A DNA stretch of 64,000 bases from Calycina herbarum (Eukaryota; Ascomycota; Leotiomycetes; Helotiales; Pezizellaceae), in NCBI GenBank assembly GCA_001414485.1, contig LLEY01000253.1:1-64000 (forward strand). Reading direction: 5' to 3'. Numbering within the stretch: the stretch's first letter is position 1; each line of letters opens with the position of its first letter. Position numbers and translations under genes: made by a program. Below the pieces are notes generated by a model. It had not been told where the DNA came from, did not search any database, and saw only the letters and a list, made by a program, of their open reading frames with translations. This document shows, one piece after another, positions 11,291-21,129 of this stretch.

Positions 11291-12652
11291 TCAAGCAACC
11301 TCTTTTCCTATCTTTTTTACTTCTTCCCAAGTGGGATAATCTGTAAATCCAATCTCGGGTTCCGGGAATGGGCCATAGAACCGCGTTCTATCGTAGGCGT
11401 TCAGAGGATTTCCATTCTTTAATCTTTCTACGATATCCGGTGTGCTGAGGAATAGTCTTCCAATAGCAAAAGCATTGTACCCTCCATCTTCTAAGACGCC
11501 CCAGCAGTTCTTGTCGTTCCAACCACCTGCACTTATAAATGGCGTATCACCAAAAATATCGCGGAAGAACTTGAGGTCGATATCTGGGAAGCCCCAAGAT
11601 TCCAGAACTGTTTCAAAACTGGTTAGTCGCCTGTAATTGATAGAGAAAAGGGAGGAGGGGTTCTTACATTCATTCTTCTCCTTCAAACTCAATACCTGCT
11701 CATATCTCGGCTCCACGAAATGTACATAACTCAAACTATGCCTCTTCTTCAACTCCCTACACAAATATCCCCAAGTCTCCAATCTCTCCATTCCCCTCGC
11801 TTGATTGAACATCCCAAAAGGCGTTAATCTCACAGCAACTTTATTTTCTCCAATAGTTGCTACGAGAGCATCAACGAGCTCCAATGGAAATTTACATCTC
11901 TTCTCCGGGCTTCCCCCATAAGCATCAGTACGAACATTGATATTCGAGGATAGGAATTGTTCAGGTAGATATCCATTTCCACCATGCAATTCTATACCAT
12001 CAAACCCACATTCCTCAACTGCTCTTTTTGCTGCTGAAACATAATCTTTGATCTGACGATCTATACCCGCCTGATCTAAAGCCGTAGGCGGAAAATCTCG
12101 ATATTTCACTTGAGAAGAAGTTCCCGGTGGGGGATGAGAATACACCTCGTCCCCTTCATAAGGCGTGGCACTCGCTGAAATTGTTGGCATGCCAGTATGT
12201 TGTGGTATAGAAGCCCGTCCTGCATTCCACAATTGGGCGTATATATATCCTCCTTTTTCATGTACGGCTGAGACTATTTCTTTCCATCCTGTCACTTGCT
12301 CGCTGCAGAAGAGACCGGGGACACCGGGCATTCCGTTTCCCTCGAGATTTGGGGGGATGCCTTCAGAAATTAGGAGACCGCCGGGGGTTGTGCGTTGGAG
12401 ATAGTATTCTTTCATTAAGGGGGTGGGGATCCATGTTCGGTTTGGGTTTTCGGGCGTGGGGTTTGGAATGAGAGGAGAACCGCGATTTCGTGTTAGGGGC
12501 GCGAGGATTATTCGGTGTGATAGAGGAAGTGTTCCATTTCCGAGTGTCAGGGAAGTGAAGAGTTTAGAGGATGCACCGCGGATGGCTTTGGGATCTGTTG
12601 GTTTCCCATTACCTGGGAGGAGAGCTTCGGGGGTTGGGGCTATTGAACCCAT
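11291..12652 (-). CDS. Old Yellow Enzyme family NADH:flavin oxidoreductase, 433 aa
   Basis: Two exons, 11668-12652 and 11291-11607, split by a 60-bp intron (GTAAGA..AACAG) that is itself in frame and stop-free. Removing it restores the expected N-E-F-L-E-S-W-G-F-P-D. Motifs of the FMN-binding TIM barrel are present: A-P-L-T-R-N-R near the start, H-G-G-N-G-Y-L-P-E-Q-F-L (substrate-binding His/Asn region), S-A-G-G-W, A-I-G-R-L-F-L-S, and the fungal OYE ending F-T-D-Y-P. The start at 12652 has a good context (ACAATGG); an upstream in-frame ATG at 12715 would add 21 residues. The enzyme class reduces alkenes of alpha,beta-unsaturated carbonyls with NAD(P)H; the natural substrate cannot be told from sequence. 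It lies tail to tail with THO1, 164 bp apart. Confidence 0.9.
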   Translation of the reverse strand: MGSIAPTPEALLPGNGKPTDPKAIRGASSKLFTSLTLGNGTLPLSHRIILAPLTRNRGSPLIPNPTPENPNRTWIPTPLMKEYYLQRTTPGGLLISEGIPPNLEGNGMPGVPGLFCSEQVTGWKEIVSAVHEKGGYIYAQLWNAGRASIPQHTGMPTISASATPYEGDEVYSHPPPGTSSQVKYRDFPPTALDQAGIDRQIKDYVSAAKRAVEECGFDGIELHGGNGYLPEQFLSSNINVRTDAYGGSPEKRCKFPLELVDALVATIGENKVAVRLTPFGMFNQARGMERLETWGYLCRELKKRHSLSYVHFVEPRYEQVLSLKEKNECKNPSSLFSINYRRLTSFETVLESWGFPDIDLKFFRDIFGDTPFISAGGWNDKNCWGVLEDGGYNAFAIGRLFLSTPDIVERLKNGNPLNAYDRTRFYGPFPEPEIGFTDYPTWEEVKKIGKEVA

Positions 12653-12825
12653 TGTATTTTTCTTCCGAATTGTAAACAGAAAGGTTTGTGGTACGAAAGG
12701 AAGGGCTTGCTTCAAAATTGGAAATACTTGAAGCTATCCAAAGTTTTGCTGGAAGAAGAAAATGAAAGCAACCCACTCTTTTCATGTAGTTGTCCCTAGC
12801 AGCACACATCTTCCATGACGACCTA
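12653..12825. promoter_or_regulatory. Upstream region of the OYE gene
   Basis: Upstream flank of the OYE gene, ending at the TA target site of the adjacent MITE. No individual element is identified. Confidence 0.3.
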
Positions 12826-13127
12826 CAAGGGCTAATATGTATTGAGTGCCACGGACCAAGCGCAGTACTCTTTTTAACGAAATCTCACTAAAACACCTAC
12901 TTTTTATAAATATATTATAAGTTAGCCACACGTCCAAATAAGACTAAAACAACTTGATGTGAAGGAGAAATGGCAAGTTAATAACCTGTGAGGAAGATGA
13001 AAGCTCTCCGTTGTATAATACCTTAAAATCGTAGATTTTGTAAGCACCACATTTTACAGTAGTAAATTTGGTGTGTGAGCAGCCTGAGGCCGACCCCGCC
13101 GTGGCACTCAATGCATATTAGCCCTTG
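12826..13127. mobile_element. 302-bp MITE with 29-bp TIRs and TA duplication
   Basis: The ends are inverted copies (12826-12854 and 13099-13127) beginning CAAGGGCTAATATG and differing at one of 29 positions (T/C). TA dinucleotides flank both ends (12824-12825, 13128-13129), as expected for Tc1/mariner-superfamily insertion. The interior is AT-rich with no coding capacity. The element ends about 170 bp upstream of the OYE start and could influence its promoter. Confidence 0.85.
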
Positions 13128-13658
13128 TATTCATAGGCAACATGCTGCCGCAATAGGCATGAGGGGTGCAAGCTTCAATCCACTTCATCTTTGGTGATAA
13201 GGATTTGCTTATCAAGTGAGAGGTTCCACTCCGATGGCTATCATCGCTGTTCCGAAGAGACATCCTTGCGGCTGCGAGTCATAATGTGGTAATACCCTTC
13301 TCTGCCATTATTAATTGGTTGAGTTGAGTTGAACGTGAACGGGAGGTTGTGCGAGTGATGATGCATATGAAACTTTTATAGGAAGTTGTTGTGAAATGAG
13401 GGGTTGTCGAAGCGCTCTGCAATCAATTGAGTTTGCGTTGCCGAGGCTGAGGCTGAGGAGGGGGGTTGGAAGTTAAGTATGCGAGGCTACCATCGCGTGC
13501 TGTCATCGTTATCGTACGTTATGTATGACAAATTTTTTTATTAAGAGTTGCACTGAAAAGAATTTTCTTCTTGAAAGTTAGATTTCATTCATTTCTCGAA
13601 AAGAAAGCGTTCAACAAAAACACCCATCTCAAACCAAAAAAATAACCTCGCCTTCAAA
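13128..13658. other. Intergenic, no supported gene
   Basis: Mixed sequence with a GGCTGAGGCTGAGG short repeat near 13446 and an A-rich leader just before the small ORF at 13659. Nothing else seen. Confidence 0.3.
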
Positions 13659-13787
13659 ATGCTCTACCCACTCTCCGTCCTCAGCATCCTCCTCTTCCTC
13701 CTCATACACCTTACTCACGGTGCCGAATACTCGGCTTATGAGAAAGCCAATGTCGTATTCTTCAAACTAGGAGATGTCATAATATGA
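13659..13787 (+). CDS. Possible small secreted peptide, 42 aa
   Basis: The ATG is in a favourable fungal context (TTCAAAATG). The peptide begins with a strong signal-peptide-like stretch (M-L-Y-P-L-S-V-L-S-I-L-L-F-L-L-I-H) with plausible cleavage after T-H-G-A, leaving about 20 residues with no Cys. The upstream C/A-rich leader looks like a real 5' UTR. The frame stops soon after, so it may be a first exon whose continuation I cannot place, or a truncated gene. Function unknown. Confidence 0.35.
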   Translation: MLYPLSVLSILLFLLIHLTHGAEYSAYEKANVVFFKLGDVII

Positions 13788-14425
13788 AAGGAAACCTTTT
13801 GAGGTCAAGGTATACCCCACTTCTGCCCAAATTCTGGGATATGCTCAGTTACTAACTGGCACAAAAGGCTTGAGAGTAGGAGTTTCGTTTGGGCTGATAC
13901 CAGTTCTTTTTGGGGGGATGATTGATGATTGATGATTGAAACGAACGAGCTAGGGATATTTCGGAGGATAGAGTTATTTTTTGAGTAAGCGTGTTGGGAA
14001 ATTTTATAGGAAAGTAAGAGTGGAGTGATCGTTCGACTTGAATTGAACAAAACTCATTTAGTTCATTTAATTTCTTCAATTGTTGAAAATAAGCGACCAG
14101 TTTTTGGAATGGTTACACGAAAGTTCGTTTGTATACTTAATTTCTTCAACAAGGCTGAGACAACGAAAATAATTGAGTGAAGTTACGATCAGGAACCTTT
14201 TTAAAAATTATCATTTATTCTTGTTTTCTCAATGCAATTGTCCTAGAACTTCTAGGATAATAATATTTGATAGGCATTATTCGGATATATAATAGACGAT
14301 AATACGAACTCTTACAAGGCAATTTTCGACAAGAAAAGCGGTCTCTAGAGGAAGACAACAAGCGACAAAAACCAACACGACCTCGAAAATTAAACATATA
14401 TTCCATTACACTTCCTTCAAACTAC
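13788..14425. other. Intergenic, no supported gene
   Basis: AT-rich with a GATGATTGATGATTGA direct repeat near 13918. Short minus-strand frames here lack any family signal. Confidence 0.3.
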
Positions 14426-15733
14426 CTAAACAGGCGGAGCCTTATGCGCAGGCCAAGCATCCTTAACATTAACCGCCTCTGCTCTCTTCACACCCGGCGC
14501 CAAAAACCCCTTCTCATACGGAAATTTCTCTCTAAAGTGCTCGGCAATCTGCGTCCTCGTAGCAACCCAAACATCCGGCTTCGAAGCAATATGTTCCACA
14601 ATCTTCTTCAATGCCATGAATCGTCCCGGTTTCCCAATACAACGACAATGGAGAGCGATAGTCATCATTTTTGGAGAGCCCTCTGTGCCTTCTTCGTAAA
14701 GGGTGTCGAAGGCGTTTTTTACGTGATCATAAAAGTCAGTTGGTCCGCCAAATCCAGTTGGAACGTTGAATTTGTAGTCGTTGCAATCTAGGTTGGTTAG
14801 CGGGAAGTAAGTGGATAGGGAAGGTGGAAGGTGAAAACTAACCGTAAGAGTACGGAATCATGAGCATTCCCTTTGGATCGGCTTCATATTTTTCTGCAGG
14901 GACGTCGACCCAGTATGGTAGGTCGTCGGCATAGGAATCTGAGTCCCAGAGTAGAGGAACGCCCATCTCCTTGTAAACTTCCCAGACCAAAGCTTGTGAT
15001 TTGCTTGAGAGTCTGCCATAGTACCAGCCCTTTGGTGGTTCCCCACAAATATCGCGGATGGTTTCGATTTCCTTCTTGATGTATGCTTTCTCTTGCTCGA
15101 CGGACATGTCTGCGTAATCAATCCACTGCAATATGTTAGCATTGTGAATTATTCCCGAGATGAAGTTAAGGGAAGCCGGTATGATGTGATCAATCTAAGG
15201 AAAGAAAAGGAAGGAGGAAAAATTGGCAACTGACTCTGTACGCATGCGACGCAACATCATGTCCATTCTTCACTGAAGAAATTCCAACGGCCGGGTTATC
15301 CTCAATTGCCTTTCCAACAGCATAAAGTGTATATTTGTAGTTGAATTTGTTGAAAAGTCTGAACAATCTCCAGACCCCAGTTCTCGCTCCATAATCATAT
15401 TCGGATTCGATATTTACTGCTCGTTCCTGAATCTTCAAGCCAGCTCCGGATGCTTCCCACAAGTGTGTTTCAGAATGGACATCGCCGTTAAGTACAGTGT
15501 GCTCTGCGCCCTACAAAGGTGTTAGGAAAAAACTTGTGAAGTTAAAGGAATTGACTACTGACCTCTTCGTAGTTGATTACGAAAGAAACTGCGATCTTTG
15601 CTTTGTCGGGCCATTGGGGGTTGAATGAGTTCTCGCCGTATCCGACAAGGTCGCGGGGGAAATCATATTTATCATCCCACACGAATGGCTTAACCTTGGA
15701 GCTGTCTTCGGGGAGGTTGTAAGGAGTAGACAT
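14426..15733 (-). CDS. PuuE-like polysaccharide deacetylase/allantoinase family protein, 363 aa
   Basis: Four exons: 15563-15733, 15235-15510, 14843-15125, 14426-14787, with introns of 52, 109 and 55 bp. The protein follows the NodB-like deacetylase layout of the PuuE (metal-independent allantoinase) branch: Y-G-A-R-T-G-V-W-R-L, then G-H-D-V-A-S-H-A-Y-R, G-W-Y-Y-G-R-L-S, D-S-D-S-Y-A-D-D-L-P-Y-W, I-P-Y-S-Y plus N-D-Y-K-F, and A-L-H-C-R-C-I-G-K-P-G-R with V-W-V-A-T-R near the end. There is no signal peptide, which fits a cytosolic enzyme rather than a wall chitin deacetylase. In PuuE proteins the reaction is opening of allantoin in purine breakdown; this assignment is by family pattern, and another amide substrate is possible. 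Confidence 0.85.
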
Positions 15734-16611
15734 CTTGAACTGGTATGATTCAATTGGGCTGTGATTCGAAGCTTGAACGTGGGTGATAATGAAAACAAAG
15801 TTGGAAAGAAGTTAAATAACAGGAACACAATTTAAATACACAAACAACGCAGCACTAATAAAAATTCCGTGTCATCCCAATGACCTAAGTACCTGTCTAT
15901 CAAGCTCCAGGAACAGCTCTAACTGGTAAACAGGGGTGAGCTTCGGGGAGCTTCCCCTCCAAGGCTGATACTATGATTCCGGTCAGACAACTGATAAGCC
16001 GCGGGCGAATCGCCGCTTCCAATGAGAGATGCAGGAATGTATCATTCACGATAAGCTCTGTTTGCTCCGAAAGGTGGGGAAGTTCTCGAGTTGAACGCGG
16101 CGTTCAACGAAACTTGTACCCCAACTTTGAGGAGCAACTTCCGTGGTGATTTTTGGCATAAGAGAGTAATGATATCAAACGTTCACTGATAATCGAAGGA
16201 AACACGCTTGTGTATATCAGGCTATCTACTTCGTATAATGGCGCCTAACGGATGTTGTAAAAATCTTTGAAGGAGGTGTTCGGAAGCCCGATGAACTAGG
16301 AGCGCTCGGTTGCTATTTCAGAAACGTGACCTGAAAGCACCAAAAACTTGGACTTACAAATGTAGGAGGACAGATGATGATTTAGGCCTGGATAGGTATC
16401 GTTGCTATGATGATTCAAAAATTGGAAACCTTTCACACCTAAATATGGAATTACAGTAGACCCGGTAACACACGTGATATACATCCTCAATACTTTCCTA
16501 GTTTTATTCGTTTAATTTTGTTACCTAGACAATGTCGAGTTACTCGTGCCCTTCTGGCCTTGTGAAATAACTGATAGCTTACCCGTTCTTAATGTGGGGG
16601 CTAAAAAGATC
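15734..16611. other. Intergenic, no supported gene
   Basis: Promoter side of the deacetylase gene followed by sequence without coding signal. A short minus-strand frame near 16296-16490 has no support. Confidence 0.3.
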
Positions 16612-16646
16612 GCGAGTAAGCTGCGAGTAACTCGTAGCTTACTCGC
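16612..16646. repeat. 35-bp nested palindrome
   Basis: Perfect 11-bp arms GCGAGTAAGCT and AGCTTACTCGC enclose CGAGTAACTCG, itself a palindrome around one base, so the whole 35 bp can form a hairpin or cruciform. A related CGAGTTACTCG lies near 16529, suggesting the remains of a small inverted-repeat element. Confidence 0.8.
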
Positions 16647-17054
16647 TAATTACTATGTTGCTCTTGAAAGAAAGAAAAAACCGCGAAGTCGACAAGAACT
16701 TATGTAAGTGTCGATCGTCTCGAAGAGATTTGGTATAAAAATCTAGGATATTCATGACTCTTCTGCTATAGTGAATAAAAATAGGTAGCTCTGATCATTC
16801 CTTCCGGGTATAAAACAAGAGAAAGTAGATTGCACTACGGTGACAGAATCAGTGCTGTCACTTATTCTTAACGTAGTTAAGTTTTATGTAGAGATAGAAT
16901 CTAGCGATTTAACATGTATCTTCTAAAGTAGGAGTGAGAGAGGATAGAGGCGAGAAGTGCTGGGGAATGAATAAGAGCTGGAAAGTGGAGAATCTTACTA
17001 TTTGTAGTTTACCTACGATTAACTAAATTCAGGTTTATTTCGTGTACTGTTCAC

Positions 17055-17245
17055 GGGTGACCTGCAATTAGCCAAATTTTCAATCCTCGGTCAATAGAGG
17101 AATCCCCATTTTCTTCGGCTATCAGTAGGTCACCTAAAAATAACAAGGTTTCGCTCACAGTCTATTGGTAGGTAACCTACAAATAGCAAGATTTCCTCAT
17201 CTTTGCTATTTACAGATAACCTACAAACAGCAAAGTTTTTTTCAA
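17055..17245. repeat. Degenerate short repeats with ACCTACAAATAGCAA core
   Basis: Four related blocks begin near 17056, 17128, 17171 and 17215, each with GGT-nnn-ACCT-nnn-AATAGC-AAG or a close variant; the last three are spaced about 43 bp apart. The third contains GTAGGTAACCTAC, palindromic apart from the central base. No coding capacity; 17246-17761 downstream has no supported feature. Confidence 0.55.
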
Positions 17246-17761
17246 AGACTGTTTCCGAGATACTTGGTAATAGCAGGATAGTAGAGTGAAGAGGCGTGTA
17301 GGTTTATAAATGAGCTTTTCAATGGGTGTAGTTGGTCTTGTTTGTATATTTTATCGTGAGCTTAACATTCTTTGCGCCATGATCGAGAACGCTCATTTCA
17401 AGCGCAAGAACGAAAGATAAGTCACTTAGAATCCAAGACTAAACCCACCAGCCAAGAGTCATAACCCAACTCTGATTCATACATCTGAAGGAAGATCAAC
17501 GCTAACTCAAATATCTATGATACAATCACCCCCTCTCAATACTTGAGTCTGATAACCATCAGACTCCAACCCCAACTCCAACGAAAGCAAAACAGTAAAT
17601 AAGAGAAGCACGGGATCTCCCACTCATCTCAAAAAAGAGAGAGTGATTTCCTAGTCACAATAAGCAAACCCAGGTCCTCGAAATACCGAAGACTTCAACT
17701 CCAACCAGATTCAAAAAATCCAACGCTAAAAGCAAAACAATTTCCCGTCCCAAAAAACACC

Positions 17762-18181
17762 TCATCCACAACCACAAACAACTTCCCTCCACTCCTCGCT
17801 ATGAACCCATTTTTGGATATAACACCTCTTCTGCTGAAAGCTTGAAAGCTTCACCTCGTCTTCTCCCTTCCCGGAATTCTCCAACATACAATTATCACCA
17901 CTCCCGTCACTTCCCTCTTGAAAATTACTTCGCTCGTTCCAGACTTTCTCGTCTATCCCACTTCCCTCGTAATCTTTTCCCTTCATGTGATCAAAATCAC
18001 AACCTGGTCTCCTCCCCAAGACCCTAACACTCTTCCCACATTTCTTCGGACATCTCATATGGTACTCCCCCTTCTCCGTCGTCGTCATCGTAATGGTATT
18101 TTGTATTCTCGTCTTGCCACATATTCGGATGTAGGAGGATGTGCAGCCGCACGAATAGGTTTTGGTGAGTTCCTTGCACAT
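17762..18181 (-). CDS. Cys-rich hypothetical protein, 139 aa
   Basis: A single uninterrupted exon. The N-terminal half has a Cys pattern M-C-K-E-L-T-K-T-Y-S-C-G-C, then I-R-I-C-G-K-T, C-P-K-K-C-G-K and G-C-D-F, resembling the small zinc-ribbon-like proteins common in filamentous ascomycetes that begin M-C and carry C-G-C or C-G-H. The C-terminal half is acidic and Ser/Gly-rich, ending V-C-G-C-G. There is no signal peptide. The product probably binds a metal, but function is unknown. A plus-strand frame at 17918-18220 overlaps and is judged a shadow, because it is low-complexity and the minus frame has the ordered Cys pattern. Confidence 0.55.
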   Translation of the reverse strand: MCKELTKTYSCGCTSSYIRICGKTRIQNTITMTTTEKGEYHMRCPKKCGKSVRVLGRRPGCDFDHMKGKDYEGSGIDEKVWNERSNFQEGSDGSGDNCMLENSGKGEDEVKLSSFQQKRCYIQKWVHSEEWREVVCGCG

Positions 18182-19087
18182 TCTTGTTTTTTCTTGAGTT
18201 TGGTAGGGTTCTCTATTTAGTCTTTTTGGTTTTTGGTTTTTGGTTGATGTTGATGTTGCTGGGGATTTTTAAAGGGAGTTTGGGTTGGGGGGATATTGGT
18301 GTTCGCGTGTCGTTTTGGTTTTGAGCAGTGAGGTGAGGAGCGCGTGAGTGTAGGTGGTGCTTTCAATTTTCGAGATTGGGGCCTGGCAGTCCTTACGCTC
18401 TTGCTCTGTATGGTGGGGATGTTGGTGCTTTGAAATAAAGTGCAGTCGACTGGAGTATTCTTTCCACTCTAATGACTAGAATACCTTTGTCCTCTCCTAA
18501 TCCAATCTGCCAACAGCTCTCTTCTCTCCTCTTCTTTCGCTCCTGTCGTTTCTGTTGTTTGTCTTTCTTGTCATTACCAAGAAGGAAGGAGAACCCACAA
18601 CCCATCCCTCGAGCCTGCCACTTTTATACCAAAGTAAAGATAAGGCATGTGAATCATTCGCTTGGTTTTATGAGCGAAGTGAATATGCGAAAGATCTCTT
18701 TTCGAGATATGAGGTGGTGAGGGGTAGGTATGCTGTGAATCACTCACTCAAACCTGCGAGAGGTGGGCAAAGTGAATATCCAAGTAGTGAGAACAGATAG
18801 TTGCGAGAACTGGGATTGTGAATAATATCTGGGGGGTATTCACTGTTTACTTATATCTCTTCATCTCTCTCTAAATCCAAGTTGTGACTAGAAATGTGAC
18901 TCATAACTTTCAAGGCAGCCTATAAGGGACGTACATTTGGCTCGTGGTCTTTCCAGCATCACAATACCCCTGCTCGTGATGGGTAGACCAATGAGGGGAT
19001 GTGAATAAGGTAAAAAACTATATTCAATTTGACGCAATGACGAGTTACAGTACAGGAATATGATTGAACAACTAGAGATGACTCCGG
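18182..19087. other. Intergenic, no supported gene
   Basis: Promoter side of the Cys-rich gene, with T-rich runs near 18187-18250. Several 60-80-codon frames occur, none with family signal. Partly repeated GTGAATCA-TTCGCT and GTGAATCA-CTCACT blocks lie near 18650 and 18736. Confidence 0.3.
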
Positions 19088-19315
19088 CTCGCGGTGGACA
19101 GAAAAAGCGGCAGTGTTCGTACCTGCCTACATAACTCGTTATTCTAACTATCTAGGGTAATTCAAAGTAATTTCCCCACATACTTCGAACAAGCTAGAAT
19201 ATTAACCTAGAAGTTTGGAATAATTAAGCTAGATTGTTTTAGAAAGTTGGAATAACAAGCAAGATAGGCAGGTACTACCCTAATATATACTACCGCTTTT
19301 TCTGTCCACCGGGAG
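19088..19315. mobile_element. 228-bp MITE, family A (CTCGCGGTGGACAG ends)
   Basis: Inverted ends 19088-19114 and 19289-19315 match at 25 of 27 positions, starting CTC[G/C]CGGTGGACAG and continuing into an AAAAAGCGG[C/T]AGT block; subterminal ACCTGCCTA is also inverted. The 5-bp sequence TCCGG directly flanks both ends (19083-19087 and 19316-19320), a plausible target duplication. The interior is non-coding. A diverged second copy is at 43089-43265. The superfamily is not identified. Confidence 0.8.
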
Positions 19316-19583
19316 TCCGGGTAGACCTCTCTGACTCTCACTGGAGATTTAGGTCACTTGATCCCGTTCCTTCAATTGGTCAATTGGAGTTTTGATTTTT
19401 GAAAATGTGATGACACGGCATAAGAGGAACATCAAGAAGAAGAAAAGATTAGAACGAATAAGACATCAATCATTTTGGAATCTATTTGACCACCCATGCA
19501 GTTTGCTTGCTCGCCTTTCAAAAAAGAATATCATACCAACATTCAGCCCCCCACAATCTCGCAAAACAGATTTAATGTCCCCT
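19316..19583. other. 3' flank of the dehydratase gene
   Basis: Non-coding sequence; an overlapping plus-strand frame (19392-19949) is antisense to the dehydratase and is rejected. Confidence 0.3.
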
Positions 19584-21129
19584 CTAAGCAGCAACCTCCG
19601 CCGAGCCATCGATCTTCCTCTTTTTAGCAAGTGTCATCTTATCTTCCGAATCAACAATCATAGCCTCGCTAATATCCTCAACCGGCTCCTCGCTCGCAAC
19701 AACATCCTTACCCTCGACAGTTGGGAAAGGAGTAAGGACCTTGGTGATGTCACCCCACCACTTCTCTCCGAACCGCTTGTACCAGTCAACTGTGATGGCC
19801 ATTCCATCAGAGAAACTGGTCTTTTGCTCCCATCCCAATTGTCGGAGCTTGGTTCCGTCGACGGCATATCGGTGGTCGTTGAAAGGACGATCGATGGTGT
19901 GCTTGACCCACTTGTGAAGCTCTTCCTGGGTGCTGTGAGGAATGTCTAGGTAGGTGAGAAGTTTGGAGCACAAGGTCAAGTTGGAGATCTCATCGTATGA
20001 TCCGACGTTGTAGATTTGATCCATTTGACCCTTGTGGAGAATGGTGTCAAAGGCATCCGCGGCGTCTCCAGCGAAGAGATATCTTCTTGTTGGCGTACCA
20101 TCTCCGTGGAGAACGACTGGTTGGCGTCTGTGGAGGAGGAGACTGAATTTTGGAATAATTTCTAATACGTGTTAGATTCGGAAACTGTCGCTGGGAGAAA
20201 TTGGCAACTTACTCTCAGGGAATTGATGAGGACCGTAAACATTGTTGCTTCGTACAATGATCACAGGGAGCTTGAAAGACTTTTGGTAAGAGTGAACCAA
20301 CATCTCCGCTGCTGCCTTGGATGCGGCGTAAGGGTTTGTTGGGGCAAGAATGCTGGTTTCCAACAAATCGTCGGCATCGTCCCTGACCTCTCCGTAGACC
20401 TCATCAGTGGAGATGTGGATGAACTTCTTGATTCCAACCTTCTTGGCAGACTCCAAGATAACGTGTGTACCATAAACGTTGGTGTGGGTGAATGCGTAGG
20501 AGTTGCCGAAACTCAAGTCAACGTGGGACTGAGCAGCGAAATGGAAGATGGTGTCAATGTTGTGTCTCTGCAGACAGTCCATGACCTCGGAGGGGTTTGT
20601 GATATCACCATGGTAGAAGGTGAAGTTTCGTTTGTCGTTAAGGGCTCGAGTGTTGTTCAAGGAGGCGCAGTAGTCGAGTTTGTCGAAGGATACGATGTTG
20701 TAGGCATTGGGGTAGGTCAAGGTCAGATGTCGTACCAACCAGCAAGCACTGCAGAAGGTTTAGCTATACCGGCGCACAGAGATTGGGCGCGCGCAGAGTC
20801 GAAAGTCGATCTGCCACGCTGCTGGCGCACGGGAATTGAGGAACGGTGGCCTGGCTAGAGTAGAGGGAGGGGTTGTTTGCTTACATGAAGCCTGCTCCTC
20901 CAGTAATCATAATATTCTTGACATCTGGGTTGGGCTCGTATTTGGTGCTTCCAATGAGGACTGGGGCCTCTTTCCACACGCCAAAGTCCTCGAAGAATTT
21001 GTTTGCGCCCGCATCTGCGCCGGTTGAAGCTATATTCAACACCTGTCAGCCATTGCTCCCACGGCCGTGGGGCAAGGTGGGATGAGAAGGGGATTGGGGA
21101 TGCGACGACTCACCTCCGTTGGCTGCCAT
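19584..21129 (-). CDS. UDP-glucose 4,6-dehydratase (RmlB-like SDR), 424 aa
   Basis: Four exons: 21114-21129, 20885-21029, 20213-20748, 19584-20161; introns of 84, 136 and 51 bp. The Rossmann motif T-G-G-A-G-F-I lies at residues 48-54 with Ala-Cys where many relatives have Gly-Ser. Catalytic signatures follow: H-I-S-T-D-E-V-Y-G-E, N-P-Y-A-A-S-K (Tyr/Lys pair), and R-S-N-N-V-Y-G-P-H-Q. C-terminal residues R-P-F-N-D-H-R-Y are typical of NDP-sugar dehydratases. Fungal members turn UDP-glucose into UDP-4-keto-6-deoxyglucose, the first step to UDP-rhamnose. After the enzyme fold there is an acidic tail ending in K-K-R-K, resembling a nuclear-import signal. The epimerase/reductase needed to finish rhamnose is not in the window. 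Confidence 0.92.

Noticed and set aside
14426..15733. Reading the deacetylase gene as a cell-wall chitin deacetylase
   Set aside because: It lacks a signal peptide and carries the PuuE-type motif series, so an allantoinase-like cytosolic enzyme fits better.
19392..20858. Plus-strand frames of 185 and 229 codons
   Set aside because: Antisense to the dehydratase gene, which has intact catalytic motifs.
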